A stretch of DNA of 64,000 bases from Microbacterium sp. SA39 (GCF_000967865.1 NZ_JXRU01000028.1:62001-126000); one strand, 5' to 3'. Counted from the first letter of the stretch, positions 24,725-34,254 are shown. Made by a program: numbers and translations. Notes: a model not told the origin generated them from the letters alone.

Positions 24725-27001
24725 TCAGGCGCGGCTGGCGGAGCCGTCGGCCCCGTCTTCCACGATGCGCTGGGCTGCGCCGGCTTCGGCCGTGGGCACC
24801 TGTGCGCCGACGGATGCGCCGGCCCTGGCGTCATCCGCCTCGGCCTGAGCGCTGTCGTCCGCTGACTCGGCATCGCCGCTGACGACCACCGGCGTCGTGC
24901 CGGTCAGCGCGTCATCGGCGTCGATGTCGGTCGCCGCCTGTTCGAACTGCGACTGGTACAGGCGCCAATAGGCGCCCTGCGCGACGATGAGCTCGTCGTG
25001 CGTGCCCTTCTCCACGATGTCGCCGTGCTCCATCACGAGGATGAGGTCGGCATCGCGGATGGTGGACAGCCGATGCGCGATCACGAACGACGTGCGTCCC
25101 TGACGGAGCGCTGCCATCGCGTGCTGCAGCAGCAGCTCGGTGCGGGTGTCGACCGCCGACGTCGCCTCATCGAGGATGAGGATCGACGGCTGGGCGACGA
25201 AGGCCCGGGCGATGGTGATGAGCTGACGCTCGCCGGCCGAGACATTGGAGGCGTCCTCGTCGAGCACGGTGTCGTATCCCTCGGGGAGGGAGCGCACGAA
25301 CCGGTCGACGTAGGTCGCCTTGGCCGCCTGGAGAACCTCGTCGTAGGTCGCCGTCGAGCGGCCGTATCGGATGTTCTCACGGATGCTGCCCGCGAAGAGC
25401 CACGGGTCCTGCAGCACCATGCCGGTGCGCGAGCGCAGTTCGTCGCGCGTGATCTCGGCGATGTCCTGGCCGTCGAGCATGATGCGCCCGCCGCTCAGCT
25501 CGTAGAACCGCATGATCAGGTTGACCAGTGTGGTCTTGCCCGCCCCGGTCGGCCCGACGATCGCGACGGTCTGACCCGGCTCCACTCGGAACGACAGATC
25601 CTGGATGAGCGGACGCTCCGGCGTGTACGAGAACGCGACGTTCTCGAACTGGATGACACCCTTGCCGTCGGCCAGCGGCGGCGCGTCGGCGTCGTCGGGC
25701 TCCTGCTCGTCGGCATCCAGCAGCTGAAAGACGCGCTCGGCCGAGGCGGTACCCGACTGCACGACGGCCGCCATGCCGCCCAGTTCGGACAGCGGCTGCG
25801 TGAACTGCTGCGAGTACTGGATGAAGGCCTGCACGTCACCGAGGCGCAGCTGCCCGTTGGCCACCATGAAACCGCCGAGAACCGCGATGCCGACGTAGCT
25901 GAGGTTACCGACGAACATCATCGCCGGCATGATGATGCCGGAGAGGAACTGCGCCTTGAAGCTCGCCTGGAAAAGCTCTTCGTTCTCGACCTGGAACTTG
26001 TCGAGCGCGTCGTTCTCACGGCCGAACACCTTGACGAGCGCGTGGCCCGAGAAGGCCTCCTCGACGCGGGCGTTGAGACGACCGACCTTGCGCCACTGGG
26101 TGCCGAACGCCTTCTGCGACCGCGGGCCGATGACGCCGAAGATCACAGCCATCAGGGGCAGGGTGACCAGAGCGACAAGCGCGAGCTGCCACGAGATGGT
26201 GAACATCATGAACAGGACACCGATGACGGTGAGCACCGAGGTGAGCGCTCCCGACAGCGACTGCTGCATGGTCTGCGTGATGTTGTCGATGTCGTTCGTG
26301 ACGCGCGAGATCAGCTCGCCGCGCTGCACCCTGTCGAAGTACGACAGGGGCAGACGGTTGATCTTCGCCTCCACCGATTCGCGCAGGCGCCACATGGTCC
26401 GCACCATGATGACGTTGATCACGTAGCCCTGGATCCAGGTGAGGAAGGCCGCCGCGACGTAGATCGCGAGTGCGGCGGCGATGATCCACCGCAGCGCCTC
26501 GAAGTCGACGCCCTGTCCGACCGTGAAGTCGCCGAGCGCGCCGATCTGATTCGCGTAGTCGTCCTGTCCGGAGCTGCGCAGAGCGTCGATGACGACGTTC
26601 TGCGGGGTGCCAGCCGGGAACCCCGGGGAGTCGCCGATCGGCTGACCGAGCTGGATCGAGATGAACCCCTTGTAGACGATGTTCGTCGCCTCGCCGAGGA
26701 CCTTGGGCGCGGCGACGGTCAGCACGACGCCGATGGCGCCGAGGATCGACACGAAGACGAACCACACCGCAGACGGCTTGAGCAGCCCGATCATCCGGCT
26801 GAAGCTCGCGCCGAAGTTGTCGGCCTTGCCCGGTGCGACGCTGTCCCAGTCGCCGGAGTTCTGGCGGGCCTGCTCGGCGAGCTCGGCCTCGTACTTCTCT
26901 TCTTCGGTCAGTTCGGGCTCGACGGTCTCGACCGCCTTGCCACGGCCGCGACCCTTGCGCGACGGGGTTCCTGAGCCGGTCGGAGTGCTGTTGTCGCTCA
27001 T
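24725..27001 (-). CDS. ABC exporter half-transporter, catalytically complete subunit
   Basis: A 758-residue fusion of a six-span transmembrane domain (about 85-390, with a large early periplasmic loop at about 115-165) and an ATPase domain (about 420-670). Walker A is GPTGAGKTT, the signature VSAGERQL departs from LSGGQ, and Walker B is ILILDEATSAVDT with the catalytic Glu. The N-terminal 65 residues and the C-terminal 80 are charged, disordered tails. It is co-translated with the partner half (ATGA overlap). From memory the pair resembles Rv1272c/Rv1273c, implicated in lipid or drug export. Substrate unknown. Confidence 0.9.
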   Translation of the reverse strand: MSDNSTPTGSGTPSRKGRGRGKAVETVEPELTEEEKYEAELAEQARQNSGDWDSVAPGKADNFGASFSRMIGLLKPSAVWFVFVSILGAIGVVLTVAAPKVLGEATNIVYKGFISIQLGQPIGDSPGFPAGTPQNVVIDALRSSGQDDYANQIGALGDFTVGQGVDFEALRWIIAAALAIYVAAAFLTWIQGYVINVIMVRTMWRLRESVEAKINRLPLSYFDRVQRGELISRVTNDIDNITQTMQQSLSGALTSVLTVIGVLFMMFTISWQLALVALVTLPLMAVIFGVIGPRSQKAFGTQWRKVGRLNARVEEAFSGHALVKVFGRENDALDKFQVENEELFQASFKAQFLSGIIMPAMMFVGNLSYVGIAVLGGFMVANGQLRLGDVQAFIQYSQQFTQPLSELGGMAAVVQSGTASAERVFQLLDADEQEPDDADAPPLADGKGVIQFENVAFSYTPERPLIQDLSFRVEPGQTVAIVGPTGAGKTTLVNLIMRFYELSGGRIMLDGQDIAEITRDELRSRTGMVLQDPWLFAGSIRENIRYGRSTATYDEVLQAAKATYVDRFVRSLPEGYDTVLDEDASNVSAGERQLITIARAFVAQPSILILDEATSAVDTRTELLLQHAMAALRQGRTSFVIAHRLSTIRDADLILVMEHGDIVEKGTHDELIVAQGAYWRLYQSQFEQAATDIDADDALTGTTPVVVSGDAESADDSAQAEADDARAGASVGAQVPTAEAGAAQRIVEDGADGSASRA

Positions 27002-28725
27002 GCGTCCACCCCCAGCTGCGATTCGACGATCTCGCGGTAGGTCTCGCTCGTCTCGAGCAGCTCCGCGTGCGTTCCGACGCCGACCATGGTGCCGCCGTCG
27101 AGCACGACGATCCGATCGGCATCCGTGATCGAGGAGACGCGCTGCGCGACCACGATCTTCGTGACGTGCGGGAGCTCCCGCCACAGCGCCTGCCTCAATC
27201 GAGCATCGGTCGTCAGGTCGAGGGCGGAGAACGAGTCGTCGAAGACCAGGATCTGCGGCTGGTGCACGATCGCACGCGCGATCGCGAGCCGCTGACGCTG
27301 TCCGCCGGACACGTTCGTGCCGCCCTGGGCGATGCGCGACTCGAGGCCGTTCGGCATCTCCTCGACGAAGTCACGGCCCTGCGCGATCTCGAGCGCGTGC
27401 CAGAGCTCTTCGTCGGTGGCCTCCTCGCGCCCGTACCGCAGGTTCGACGCGACGGTGCCGGTGAAGAGGAAGGGGCGCTGCGGCACGAGGCCGATGCTGT
27501 CCCACAGTGCCTCGACGTCCGCATCCCGCACATCGGTCCCGCCGACGTGCACGGCGCCGCCGGAGACGTCGAAGAGGCGTGGGATGAGCGAGACGAGCGT
27601 GGTCTTGCCCGAACCCGTGGAGCCGACGACAGCGACCGTCTCTCCGGGCTGAGCGCCGAAGCTGATGCCCTTGAGCACGGGGGCGTCGGCACCGGGGTAG
27701 GTGAACTCGACGTCGTCGAACGCGACCGCTCCCGGCGCGGGGAACGCGGTGACGCCGTTCTCCGGGCGGACCATCGTGGACTCCGAGTCGAGCACCTCGC
27801 CGATGCGCTCGGCGGAGACCGCGGCGCGCGGGATCATCATCGCCATGAAGCTGGCCATGATGACGCCGCCCATGATCTGACCGATGTACTGCATGAAGGC
27901 GAACAGCGTGCCGACCTGCACCGTGCCGTTGTTGACCTCGATGCCGCCGAACCAGATGACGGAGACGACGGTGACGTTGAGGATGAGCATGAACAGCGGG
28001 AAGAGCAGCACGAACAACGAGCCGACCTTGCGACCGACGTCCATGATGTCGGTGTTCGCTCCGCGGAAGCGCTCTTCCTCGATGCCTTCGCGCACGAACG
28101 CACGCACGACGCGGACGCCGGTGAGCTGCTCGCGCATGATGCGGTTCACGTTGTCGAGCTTGCCCTGGTACGTGCGGAACAGCGGTACCATACGGCCGAT
28201 CACGAGGGCGGCGAGGATGAGCAGCACCGGCACCGAGACCGCGATGAGCCAACTGAGGCCGACGTTGGTCTGCACGGCGAAGATGATGCCGCCGATCGCG
28301 AGCAGCGGCGCGGTGACGAGCATCGTCGCGCCCATCATCGCGAGCATCTGGACCTGCTGCACGTCGTTCGTGTTGCGGGTGATGAGCGAGCCGGCACCGA
28401 ACACCGACACCTCGCGCTCGGAGAACCCGCTGACCTTGCCGAAGACGTCGGCGCGGATGTCGCGACCGGCGCCCATCGCGGCGCGCGCGGCGAAGAAGGT
28501 GGCGGTGACCGAGGCGATGATCTGCCCCAGCGACACGGCGAGCATGAACAGGCCGGTGCTCCAGATGTAGGCCGTGTCGCCCTGGGCTACGCCGTTGTCG
28601 ATGATGTCGGCGTTCAGGCGCGGGAGGAAGAGGGTCGCCGCGACGCTGGCGAGCTGGAACACCAGCACGCCGAGGAGGAGCCACTTATATCGAGAGAGAT
28701 AGCGGACGAGAATTTTTCCCAGCAC
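26998..28725 (-). CDS. ABC exporter half-transporter, degenerate-site subunit
   Basis: A 575-residue half-transporter with six spans (about 15-310) and an ATPase domain (about 335-570). Walker A GSTGSGKTT and signature NVSGGQRQRL are intact, but Walker B reads ILVFDDSFSALD, with Asp in place of the catalytic Glu. In heterodimeric exporters such as TM287/288 this marks the subunit with the degenerate ATP site. The partner in the next gene has the normal Glu but an altered signature, so the two sites should be unequal. The GTG start is inferred from where homology begins; TAGAAA lies 8 nt upstream. Confidence 0.9.
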   Translation of the reverse strand: MLGKILVRYLSRYKWLLLGVLVFQLASVAATLFLPRLNADIIDNGVAQGDTAYIWSTGLFMLAVSLGQIIASVTATFFAARAAMGAGRDIRADVFGKVSGFSEREVSVFGAGSLITRNTNDVQQVQMLAMMGATMLVTAPLLAIGGIIFAVQTNVGLSWLIAVSVPVLLILAALVIGRMVPLFRTYQGKLDNVNRIMREQLTGVRVVRAFVREGIEEERFRGANTDIMDVGRKVGSLFVLLFPLFMLILNVTVVSVIWFGGIEVNNGTVQVGTLFAFMQYIGQIMGGVIMASFMAMMIPRAAVSAERIGEVLDSESTMVRPENGVTAFPAPGAVAFDDVEFTYPGADAPVLKGISFGAQPGETVAVVGSTGSGKTTLVSLIPRLFDVSGGAVHVGGTDVRDADVEALWDSIGLVPQRPFLFTGTVASNLRYGREEATDEELWHALEIAQGRDFVEEMPNGLESRIAQGGTNVSGGQRQRLAIARAIVHQPQILVFDDSFSALDLTTDARLRQALWRELPHVTKIVVAQRVSSITDADRIVVLDGGTMVGVGTHAELLETSETYREIVESQLGVDA

Positions 28726-28926
28726 AGGCGGACTTTCTAGGAAGGATGAAGCGGCGGGTTTCTCGGCAGACGGATGCCGACCGACAACCGGCCACAAGAA
28801 AGAGTGCCACGAACCGCGGACATTCGTATCCCTCTTCAGGTGGACCTTCGCTGACAGCGAACCTTTTCACCCGCGGCCTGGGTTTTCTGAACCCCGGCGA
28901 AGAACGCGGTGCGGGTGGCCGAAGTC

Positions 28927-28971
28927 TTGTACTCACGGAACGGAACAACTTGTGATAGACATGCAGTACAA
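28927..28971. promoter_or_regulatory. Inverted repeat, candidate YtrA-type operator
   Basis: TTGTACT (28927-28933) and AGTACAA (28965-28971) are exact inverses 31 bp apart, upstream of an operon that ends in a YtrA-type GntR gene. Such regulators often bind GTACTxx-type repeats in their own promoter, so autorepression is likely. Confidence 0.45.
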
Positions 28972-28985
28972 AAGAACGGACTCCC

Positions 28986-30020
28986 ATGTTCCCCATTGCT
29001 TCGGCCCTCATCGAACCCGGCCAGATACTGGGTGCCGCCCTCTCTCTGCCACTGGTATCGCTGGTACTCGCGGCCATCATCACGATGGGCATGTCCGTCG
29101 CGGCTCGGCGATCCCCCCGGCATCCGAGCCAAGCCAGTCCCGCCGGCCCAGCGAATCACCGAGTGGTCGCACGCCACTCCCGCGAGCACGTCGTGCTGGG
29201 CGGATCGGCCATCGCTGTGATCGTCATCTTCCTGGTGGAGAACCTGGTGAGCGGATACCTCCTCAACCTCAATGGAGTCGTCTCCTGGTGGAGGTACGCG
29301 ACACCCGTGTTCACAGCCTGCGTCGGCCTGGCATCCCTGCTCGCGGTCATCTTGTTCCGCGGCACCGCACCGGAGCGGCCGGTCGTACCGACCGCACGGC
29401 GCACATGGCTGACCTTCAGCTCGCGCCTCGGATCGAGCGGAACGGGACTCGTCGTGCTCGTTCTCACGGTCACCACCATCGCCGCCGGCCTCGCATCGTC
29501 CAGCATCGGCGACGGCCCTCACGTCTTTCTCGAGATAGGGATCCCGAACGAGAACATCGATCCGATCCGGCTCTGGTTCTACGGATGGGCGTACGGCGTG
29601 CCCGTCTTGATCTGCGTCCTGCTCCTGGCGGCCGTCGGCGTGAGCGTGCTCCACGCCAACGCGGCTCGTCCCTTCCTGCGCCCCGAGACGGTGATCGCCG
29701 AACAGTACGAGCGCCGCGAGATCGCCACCGGTATCACCTCGGTTGCGGCATCCGCTGCACTCCTCGCTCTCGCAGGGGCGTGGCGCTTCATCGCCGACGC
29801 CGGGTCGACGACACAGCTGATCATTCAAGGCGAAGGCCGCAGCGAATCCTACGAGGCGACCTGGCGGTACGCGGAGATCGCCGCCGTCGGCGGCTGGCTG
29901 GCTCCCGCGTTGGAGATCGCCGCGTTCGTCATCCTGCTCCTGACAGTGTCGCGCGCGGCACGCGCCTCGCGAGCGGCAGCACACTCACGGAACTCGGCCG
30001 GCCTGCAGAGCGCGCGATGA
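28986..30020 (+). CDS. Integral membrane protein of a YtrA-linked pair
   Basis: A 344-residue membrane protein with about seven hydrophobic segments (about 14-36, 70-92, 108-126, 150-170, 200-222, 245-270 and 300-322). The region 175-200 (IGDGPHVFLEIGIPNENIDP) is a polar external loop. I do not recognise the family. Its stop overlaps the start of a YtrA-type GntR gene (ATGA), so the two are made together. In other Actinobacteria YtrA regulators sit with ABC transporters or uncharacterised membrane proteins and respond to envelope stress; a similar role here is inference. Confidence 0.7.
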   Translation: MFPIASALIEPGQILGAALSLPLVSLVLAAIITMGMSVAARRSPRHPSQASPAGPANHRVVARHSREHVVLGGSAIAVIVIFLVENLVSGYLLNLNGVVSWWRYATPVFTACVGLASLLAVILFRGTAPERPVVPTARRTWLTFSSRLGSSGTGLVVLVLTVTTIAAGLASSSIGDGPHVFLEIGIPNENIDPIRLWFYGWAYGVPVLICVLLLAAVGVSVLHANAARPFLRPETVIAEQYERREIATGITSVAASAALLALAGAWRFIADAGSTTQLIIQGEGRSESYEATWRYAEIAAVGGWLAPALEIAAFVILLLTVSRAARASRAAAHSRNSAGLQSAR

Positions 30021-30415
30021 ACGTGCAGCCGAAACTCGCCCAGGCCGATGAGGCGAGCCCGGCCCTCGACATCTACCGACAGTTCCGCGGCCTCATCGTC
30101 TCCGGCCAGCTCGGAGCAGGCGAGCGCCTTCCTACCGTTCGCCAGACGGCGAGCGATCTGGGCGTCGCCGCAGGGACGGCAGCACGCGCCTACAAGATGC
30201 TCGAGGCTGAAGGCTTGGTCGTCTCTCGCACCGCGGCAGGAACCCGGGTGGCAGAATCCGCAGGTGTCCTTCCCGGGCCCTTGATCCGCCGTGTGCGTGA
30301 CGTCGTTGAAGAAGCCGTGTCCGCCGGCGCCCATCCCGACGATGTCGTCGACGTCCTTCGCGCGATCTGGCAGGCGAGGGCGGTCGCGGACACGGACCCT
30401 GAATCGAGAGCATGA
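30017..30415 (+). CDS. GntR-family regulator, YtrA type
   Basis: A 132-residue regulator. The winged helix covers about 12-80, with ALDIYRQFRGLIVSGQLGAGERLPTVRQTASDLGVAAGTAARAYKMLEAEGL containing the recognition helix; only a short C-terminal helical dimerisation segment follows, as is typical of YtrA and unlike FadR or HutC types. ATGA overlap with the upstream membrane protein gene. The inverted repeat at 28927-28971 is the likely operator. Confidence 0.9.
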   Translation: MNVQPKLAQADEASPALDIYRQFRGLIVSGQLGAGERLPTVRQTASDLGVAAGTAARAYKMLEAEGLVVSRTAAGTRVAESAGVLPGPLIRRVRDVVEEAVSAGAHPDDVVDVLRAIWQARAVADTDPESRA

Positions 30416-30547
30416 GGCCGCGTCGTACGATCCGTCGGGAATGGGGACGAAAACCGGAGTGATTCGCGGCGATCCGCCCGACAGGCGGGAACAGTCCCGA
30501 CGAAACGTTCCCCACGCGCGCCGATGCCGCGACCGAAGGAACCGGAT

Positions 30548-31609
30548 TCAGAAGAGCGGATGCTCCGGCACGTAGTCGCGCGCCCCGGCACCGGCATCCG
30601 AATCCAGCTCGGCGAGCGTCGGCGGATCCCACTTCGGGTTGCGATCCTTGTCGACGAGCTGCGCGCGGATGCCCTCGACCAGATCCGGATGCTGGTTCAC
30701 GAACCAGAGCACGCGACGGTACTCGCCCTCCAGTGCCGCGCGCAGACCGGGGAAGCCGCGAGCCTCTCGCACGGCGTCGAGCGTGACGACGAGGGCTGTC
30801 GGCGCGAGCCCCCCGAGGAGGTCGGCCGTGGCCGCGGCATCCGTCGACCCCTGCGCCTGCAGCCGCTCGATGATCTCCGCGACGGTCGGCGCGGAGAACG
30901 CCTCGTCGATCCACTCCTGCGAGGTCGGAAGCTCCGTCGGGTCGGGCGTCTCGTCGAAGAGCAGCACGATCTCGCTCGGCCCCGTGGGGTCCGCGCGATA
31001 GGCGAGCGCCTCGCGCAGCGCGTCGAGCCGGTCGGACGGCACGACGTGATCGGCGAAACCGAGGTGCACGGCATCCGCAGCGCCCATGGTCGAGCCGGTC
31101 AGGGCGAAGTACTCGCCGAATCGGCCGGGCGCCCGCCCGAGCAGCCAGGTTCCCCCGACGTCGGGGGTGAATCCGATGCGCGTCTCGGGCATCGCGAGCT
31201 TCGAGCGCTCGGTGACGATGCGGATCGCCGCATGCCCGGCGAGACCGATGCCGCCGCCCATGGTGATGCCGTCTGCGATCGCGACGACGGGTTTCGGGTA
31301 CTCCGCGATCATCGCGTTGAGCGTGTACTCGGCGCGGAAGAAGCGGGCCGTCTCCTCGGCGTGCCCGGACACGATCTGCTGATGCAGCGCACGGACGTCA
31401 CCGCCGGCGCACATCCCCCGGTCTCCGGCGCCGTCGATCAGCACGATCTGCACGTCGGTGTCGTGAACCCAGGCGGTGAGGGCCTCGGTGAGCTGCGCGA
31501 TCATGCCGAGGTCCAGCGCGTTGATCGCCTCGGGCCTGTTGAGAGTGAGCCTTCCGAGGGCTCCTTCCGTGCGGACGAGGACGCGAGGAGCAGCGGTGGA
31601 GTCGGTCAC
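30548..31609 (-). CDS. 3-hydroxyisobutyryl-CoA hydrolase-like crotonase
   Basis: A 353-residue crotonase-superfamily protein. GITMGGGIGLAGHAA forms the oxyanion hole, MPETRIGFTPDVGGTWLLGR holds the Glu/Asp of the HIBCH group, and the C-terminus (LVDKDRNPKWDPPTLAELDSD) is a HIBCH hallmark. The enzyme splits 3-hydroxyisobutyryl-CoA in valine breakdown. TAGCCT 7 nt upstream and the start of homology favour the GTG at 31609 over an ATG 42 nt earlier. Its neighbours show no valine pathway, so it acts alone here. Confidence 0.88.
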   Translation of the reverse strand: MTDSTAAPRVLVRTEGALGRLTLNRPEAINALDLGMIAQLTEALTAWVHDTDVQIVLIDGAGDRGMCAGGDVRALHQQIVSGHAEETARFFRAEYTLNAMIAEYPKPVVAIADGITMGGGIGLAGHAAIRIVTERSKLAMPETRIGFTPDVGGTWLLGRAPGRFGEYFALTGSTMGAADAVHLGFADHVVPSDRLDALREALAYRADPTGPSEIVLLFDETPDPTELPTSQEWIDEAFSAPTVAEIIERLQAQGSTDAAATADLLGGLAPTALVVTLDAVREARGFPGLRAALEGEYRRVLWFVNQHPDLVEGIRAQLVDKDRNPKWDPPTLAELDSDAGAGARDYVPEHPLF

Positions 31610-31719
31610 GCGTGCCAGGCTACCCCGTCGCCGCGGGTCCGGAATCCGCACGAAATACGCGATCCGGGGGCTTTTCCGGCAGGATAGGGGGAACTGTTCA
31701 TTGCAACGAGAGGTCGCGG

Positions 31720-33633
31720 ATGCCCGACGGACAGGTGCTGGAATTCACGAACGTGACGAAGCGCTTCAATGAGGTGACCGCTGTCTCCGACTTCTCGGCC
31801 CGTGTCGAGCCCGGCGCGGTCACCGCCTTCCTCGGCCCGAACGGAGCAGGAAAGACCACCACCCTTCGCATCCTGCTCGGTCAGGTGCGAGCCACTTCCG
31901 GCACTGCCACGATCGGCGGCACCGCCTTCGCCGAGCTGCGCCAGCCGCTCCGCACGGTCGGTTCGGTCCTGGAGGACACGGTCTACCGTACGCGTCGCAC
32001 CGCGAACCGGCAGCTGACGATCGCGGCCAAGGCCAACGGCATCCCGCTCGCCCGCGTCGACGAAGTGCTCGCGATGGTCGGCCTCGAGGGCGAGGGCGAC
32101 TCCCGCATCGGCGGCTTCTCTCTCGGCATGCGCCAGCGGCTGAGCGTCGCCAACGCGATGCTCGGGGATCCCGGTGCCCTGGTCTTCGACGAGCCAGCGA
32201 ACGGACTCGATCCCGAGGGCATCCGCTGGATGCGCCTGCTGATGCGCCGCCTCGCCGATGAGGGACGCACTGTTCTCGTGTCGTCGCACGTCCTCAGCGA
32301 GGTCGAGCAGTTCGCCGACAACGTCCTCGTGCTGTCGAAGGGCCGGTTGGTCCTCGCGAGCGGCATCGAGACCCTCGCCGACCCGAAGGCCGGCTCGGTG
32401 GTCGTGGATGCCGCGGACCGCGCCGCACTCACGTCAGCACTGTCGGCCGCCGGGTTCGACATCGAGGTGCTGCGCTCCGGACTCACCGTGCGCGGAGCGG
32501 ATGCCGGAACCGTCGGCTCCGTCGCCGCTGCGGCCGGCATCGCGCTGAGCACGCTGGTGCAACGCGGACCGACGCTGGAAGACGTGTTCATCGAGCTCGT
32601 GCGCGGCGGCAAGCTCGGCCCGCGCGCCGACGCGGCGGCATCGGAGCTCGTCGCTCCGGTGGCGGCGGGAGCGGGAGCTTTCCTGCCGGCGCCATCCGCG
32701 CCGGCTGTAGATGGAGCGGATGTGCCGGCTGCGAGCGTCTCCGACGCCGAGGCGTCGGACGGCGACGCGTCGAACGTGGACAGCTCCGTCGCCGAGTCCG
32801 GCGGGGCGGCATCCGATGACGCTTCCGACGAAGAGGCGGTCGCTGAGTCCGGTAACGACGAGTCCGGCGAGGAAGCGTCCGGCGAGGAAGCCGTCGAGCA
32901 GTCGACGGTCGAGGTGAGCCTCGTCGAGACTCTCGCTTCCGAAGACAACAGCGCCGAGCAGGGCGGAACCTCCGACGAGCAGAACGCCCTCGGCGAGAAC
33001 GAAGGCGCGGACTACTCCGACTCTCCGGTATCGCACGAGACTCCGGCATCCGAAGACGCCGCGTCGCCTCGCTCGTTCGACGAGATCCTGTTCGGCACGT
33101 CCACCGCCGCCGCACAGGAATCGACGACGGATGCCGCGACGGAATCCGAGACGGACGCACAGGTCGAGGTCGACCATGCCGGCGTCGAGTTCTTCTCGGC
33201 GCTCGGTGAGACGGATGCCGCGACGGACTCCCTTCCCGACGACGCAGAAGCGGAGTCTGCGGACGAGTCCGAGGAGCCCGACCAGCAGCCCGAAGCGACC
33301 GAGCAGTCGGAGGAGGGAGACGACGACCCCCGCTCCGCTGCGGTCAGTTCGATGCTCGCCGCCGCGGCTCGCGCGTATTACGACGACGAGCCGAAGGACT
33401 ACCCGCAGGACGCTCCGTCATCCGAAGACAACGGCGCGCAGTGGACGGTCGCCTCGACCGGAGTGATCGACACCGTCCCGCTCGCGGACGAGCCGGCTGC
33501 GGAGAGCGAAGCGGATGCCGATCACCACGAGGCTCATGAAGGCGAGAACCACGAGCACGGGGAAAACCACGAGCACCACGAGCACGAGGAGCACCACGAC
33601 AACCACGAGCACGGCGAGAACCGTCACGGTTGA
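31720..33633 (+). CDS. ABC ATPase with long acidic tail and His-rich end
   Basis: A 637-residue protein. Residues 1-305 are a complete ABC-2/drug-type ATPase: Walker A GPNGAGKTT (39-47), signature SLGMRQRLS, Walker B ALVFDEPANGLD. From about 320 to 590 the chain is low-complexity Ala/Ser/Asp/Glu. The last 37 residues include 14 His, with HEH and HHEH repeats encoded by copies of AACCACGAGCAC. No permease follows, so its partner is elsewhere or absent. The tail could bind metals or hold the ATPase at a surface; that is inference. GAGAGG precedes the ATG. Confidence 0.85.
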   Translation: MPDGQVLEFTNVTKRFNEVTAVSDFSARVEPGAVTAFLGPNGAGKTTTLRILLGQVRATSGTATIGGTAFAELRQPLRTVGSVLEDTVYRTRRTANRQLTIAAKANGIPLARVDEVLAMVGLEGEGDSRIGGFSLGMRQRLSVANAMLGDPGALVFDEPANGLDPEGIRWMRLLMRRLADEGRTVLVSSHVLSEVEQFADNVLVLSKGRLVLASGIETLADPKAGSVVVDAADRAALTSALSAAGFDIEVLRSGLTVRGADAGTVGSVAAAAGIALSTLVQRGPTLEDVFIELVRGGKLGPRADAAASELVAPVAAGAGAFLPAPSAPAVDGADVPAASVSDAEASDGDASNVDSSVAESGGAASDDASDEEAVAESGNDESGEEASGEEAVEQSTVEVSLVETLASEDNSAEQGGTSDEQNALGENEGADYSDSPVSHETPASEDAASPRSFDEILFGTSTAAAQESTTDAATESETDAQVEVDHAGVEFFSALGETDAATDSLPDDAEAESADESEEPDQQPEATEQSEEGDDDPRSAAVSSMLAAAARAYYDDEPKDYPQDAPSSEDNGAQWTVASTGVIDTVPLADEPAAESEADADHHEAHEGENHEHGENHEHHEHEEHHDNHEHGENRHG

Positions 33634-33646
33634 GTTCGCGCTCTGA

Positions 33647-33688
33647 CGAGAAAGCCCTCCGCACCTTCGGGCGCGGAGGGCTTTCTCG
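33647..33688. terminator. Intrinsic-type terminator hairpin, bidirectional
   Basis: CGAGAAAGCCCTCCGC (33647-33662) pairs over 16 bp with GCGGAGGGCTTTCTCG (33673-33688) around a 10-nt loop, between convergent genes ending at 33633 and 33702. The symmetric stem serves both strands. Confidence 0.8.
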
Positions 33689-33701
33689 ATGTTCGATCAG
33701 G

Positions 33702-34154
33702 TCAGGTGGCCGGCCGCGGACGGATCACGGGGCGGCGGCTTCCCTTGGAGACAGGGGTCGGGGCGGTCGCCACGATCTCCTCGACATCGGCCGGCTCCGT
33801 GGACACGTCGAGCCGCAGGGCCTGCGTGAGCGCGAGGCCGTGACGAGTGCTGAGGATCAGTCGGCCGTACTGCTCGTCGCCCTCGAGATCGATCACCACG
33901 CCGGGTCGACGACGGCGGATGAGAACGAAGTCCAGGCTGCCCGCAGCCTTCCAACTGCCCGCGGCGAGCACTCCGGGAATGTGCGTTCCGGGGTTCGGCA
34001 CGCCGCGAAGCCAGGTCCACGCGTCTTCCGTGAGCTGGACCTTCGTGATGGTGTCGCGAACGATCCGCACGTTGCTGCGGTGGAAGGTGGCGGCGCGTTC
34101 GATCGGGGAGAGCACGACCTCGAGTTGCGTCTGGTCCAGCAGCAACGTCACCAT
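33702..34154 (-). CDS. Hypothetical protein, possible PH-like beta fold
   Basis: A 150-residue protein with alternating short beta strands, basic (IRRRRPGVVIDL, SRRPVIRPRPAT at the end). HTDLTED-like blocks near ITKVQLTEDAWTWLRG and SLDFVLIRRRRPGVVIDLEG look like membrane- or DUF-type bacterial PH domains, but I cannot name the family. CAGACT (complement of 34161-34166) lies 6 nt before the ATG, consistent with a leaderless gene. Confidence 0.6.
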   Translation of the reverse strand: MVTLLLDQTQLEVVLSPIERAATFHRSNVRIVRDTITKVQLTEDAWTWLRGVPNPGTHIPGVLAAGSWKAAGSLDFVLIRRRRPGVVIDLEGDEQYGRLILSTRHGLALTQALRLDVSTEPADVEEIVATAPTPVSKGSRRPVIRPRPAT

Positions 34155-34254
34155 GCCCCCAGTCTGCCAGCGCGGCCCTCCCAGTTGTCTGGAAGTTGCT
34201 CACAGGAACGCAACGATCCGTTGTGGGATCGGCGCAATCGGTGGAGATCATCCC

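Noticed and set aside
26833..28740. A 635-codon plus-strand frame opposite the exporter gene
   Set aside because: Low-quality composition; the minus strand encodes the ABC half-transporter.
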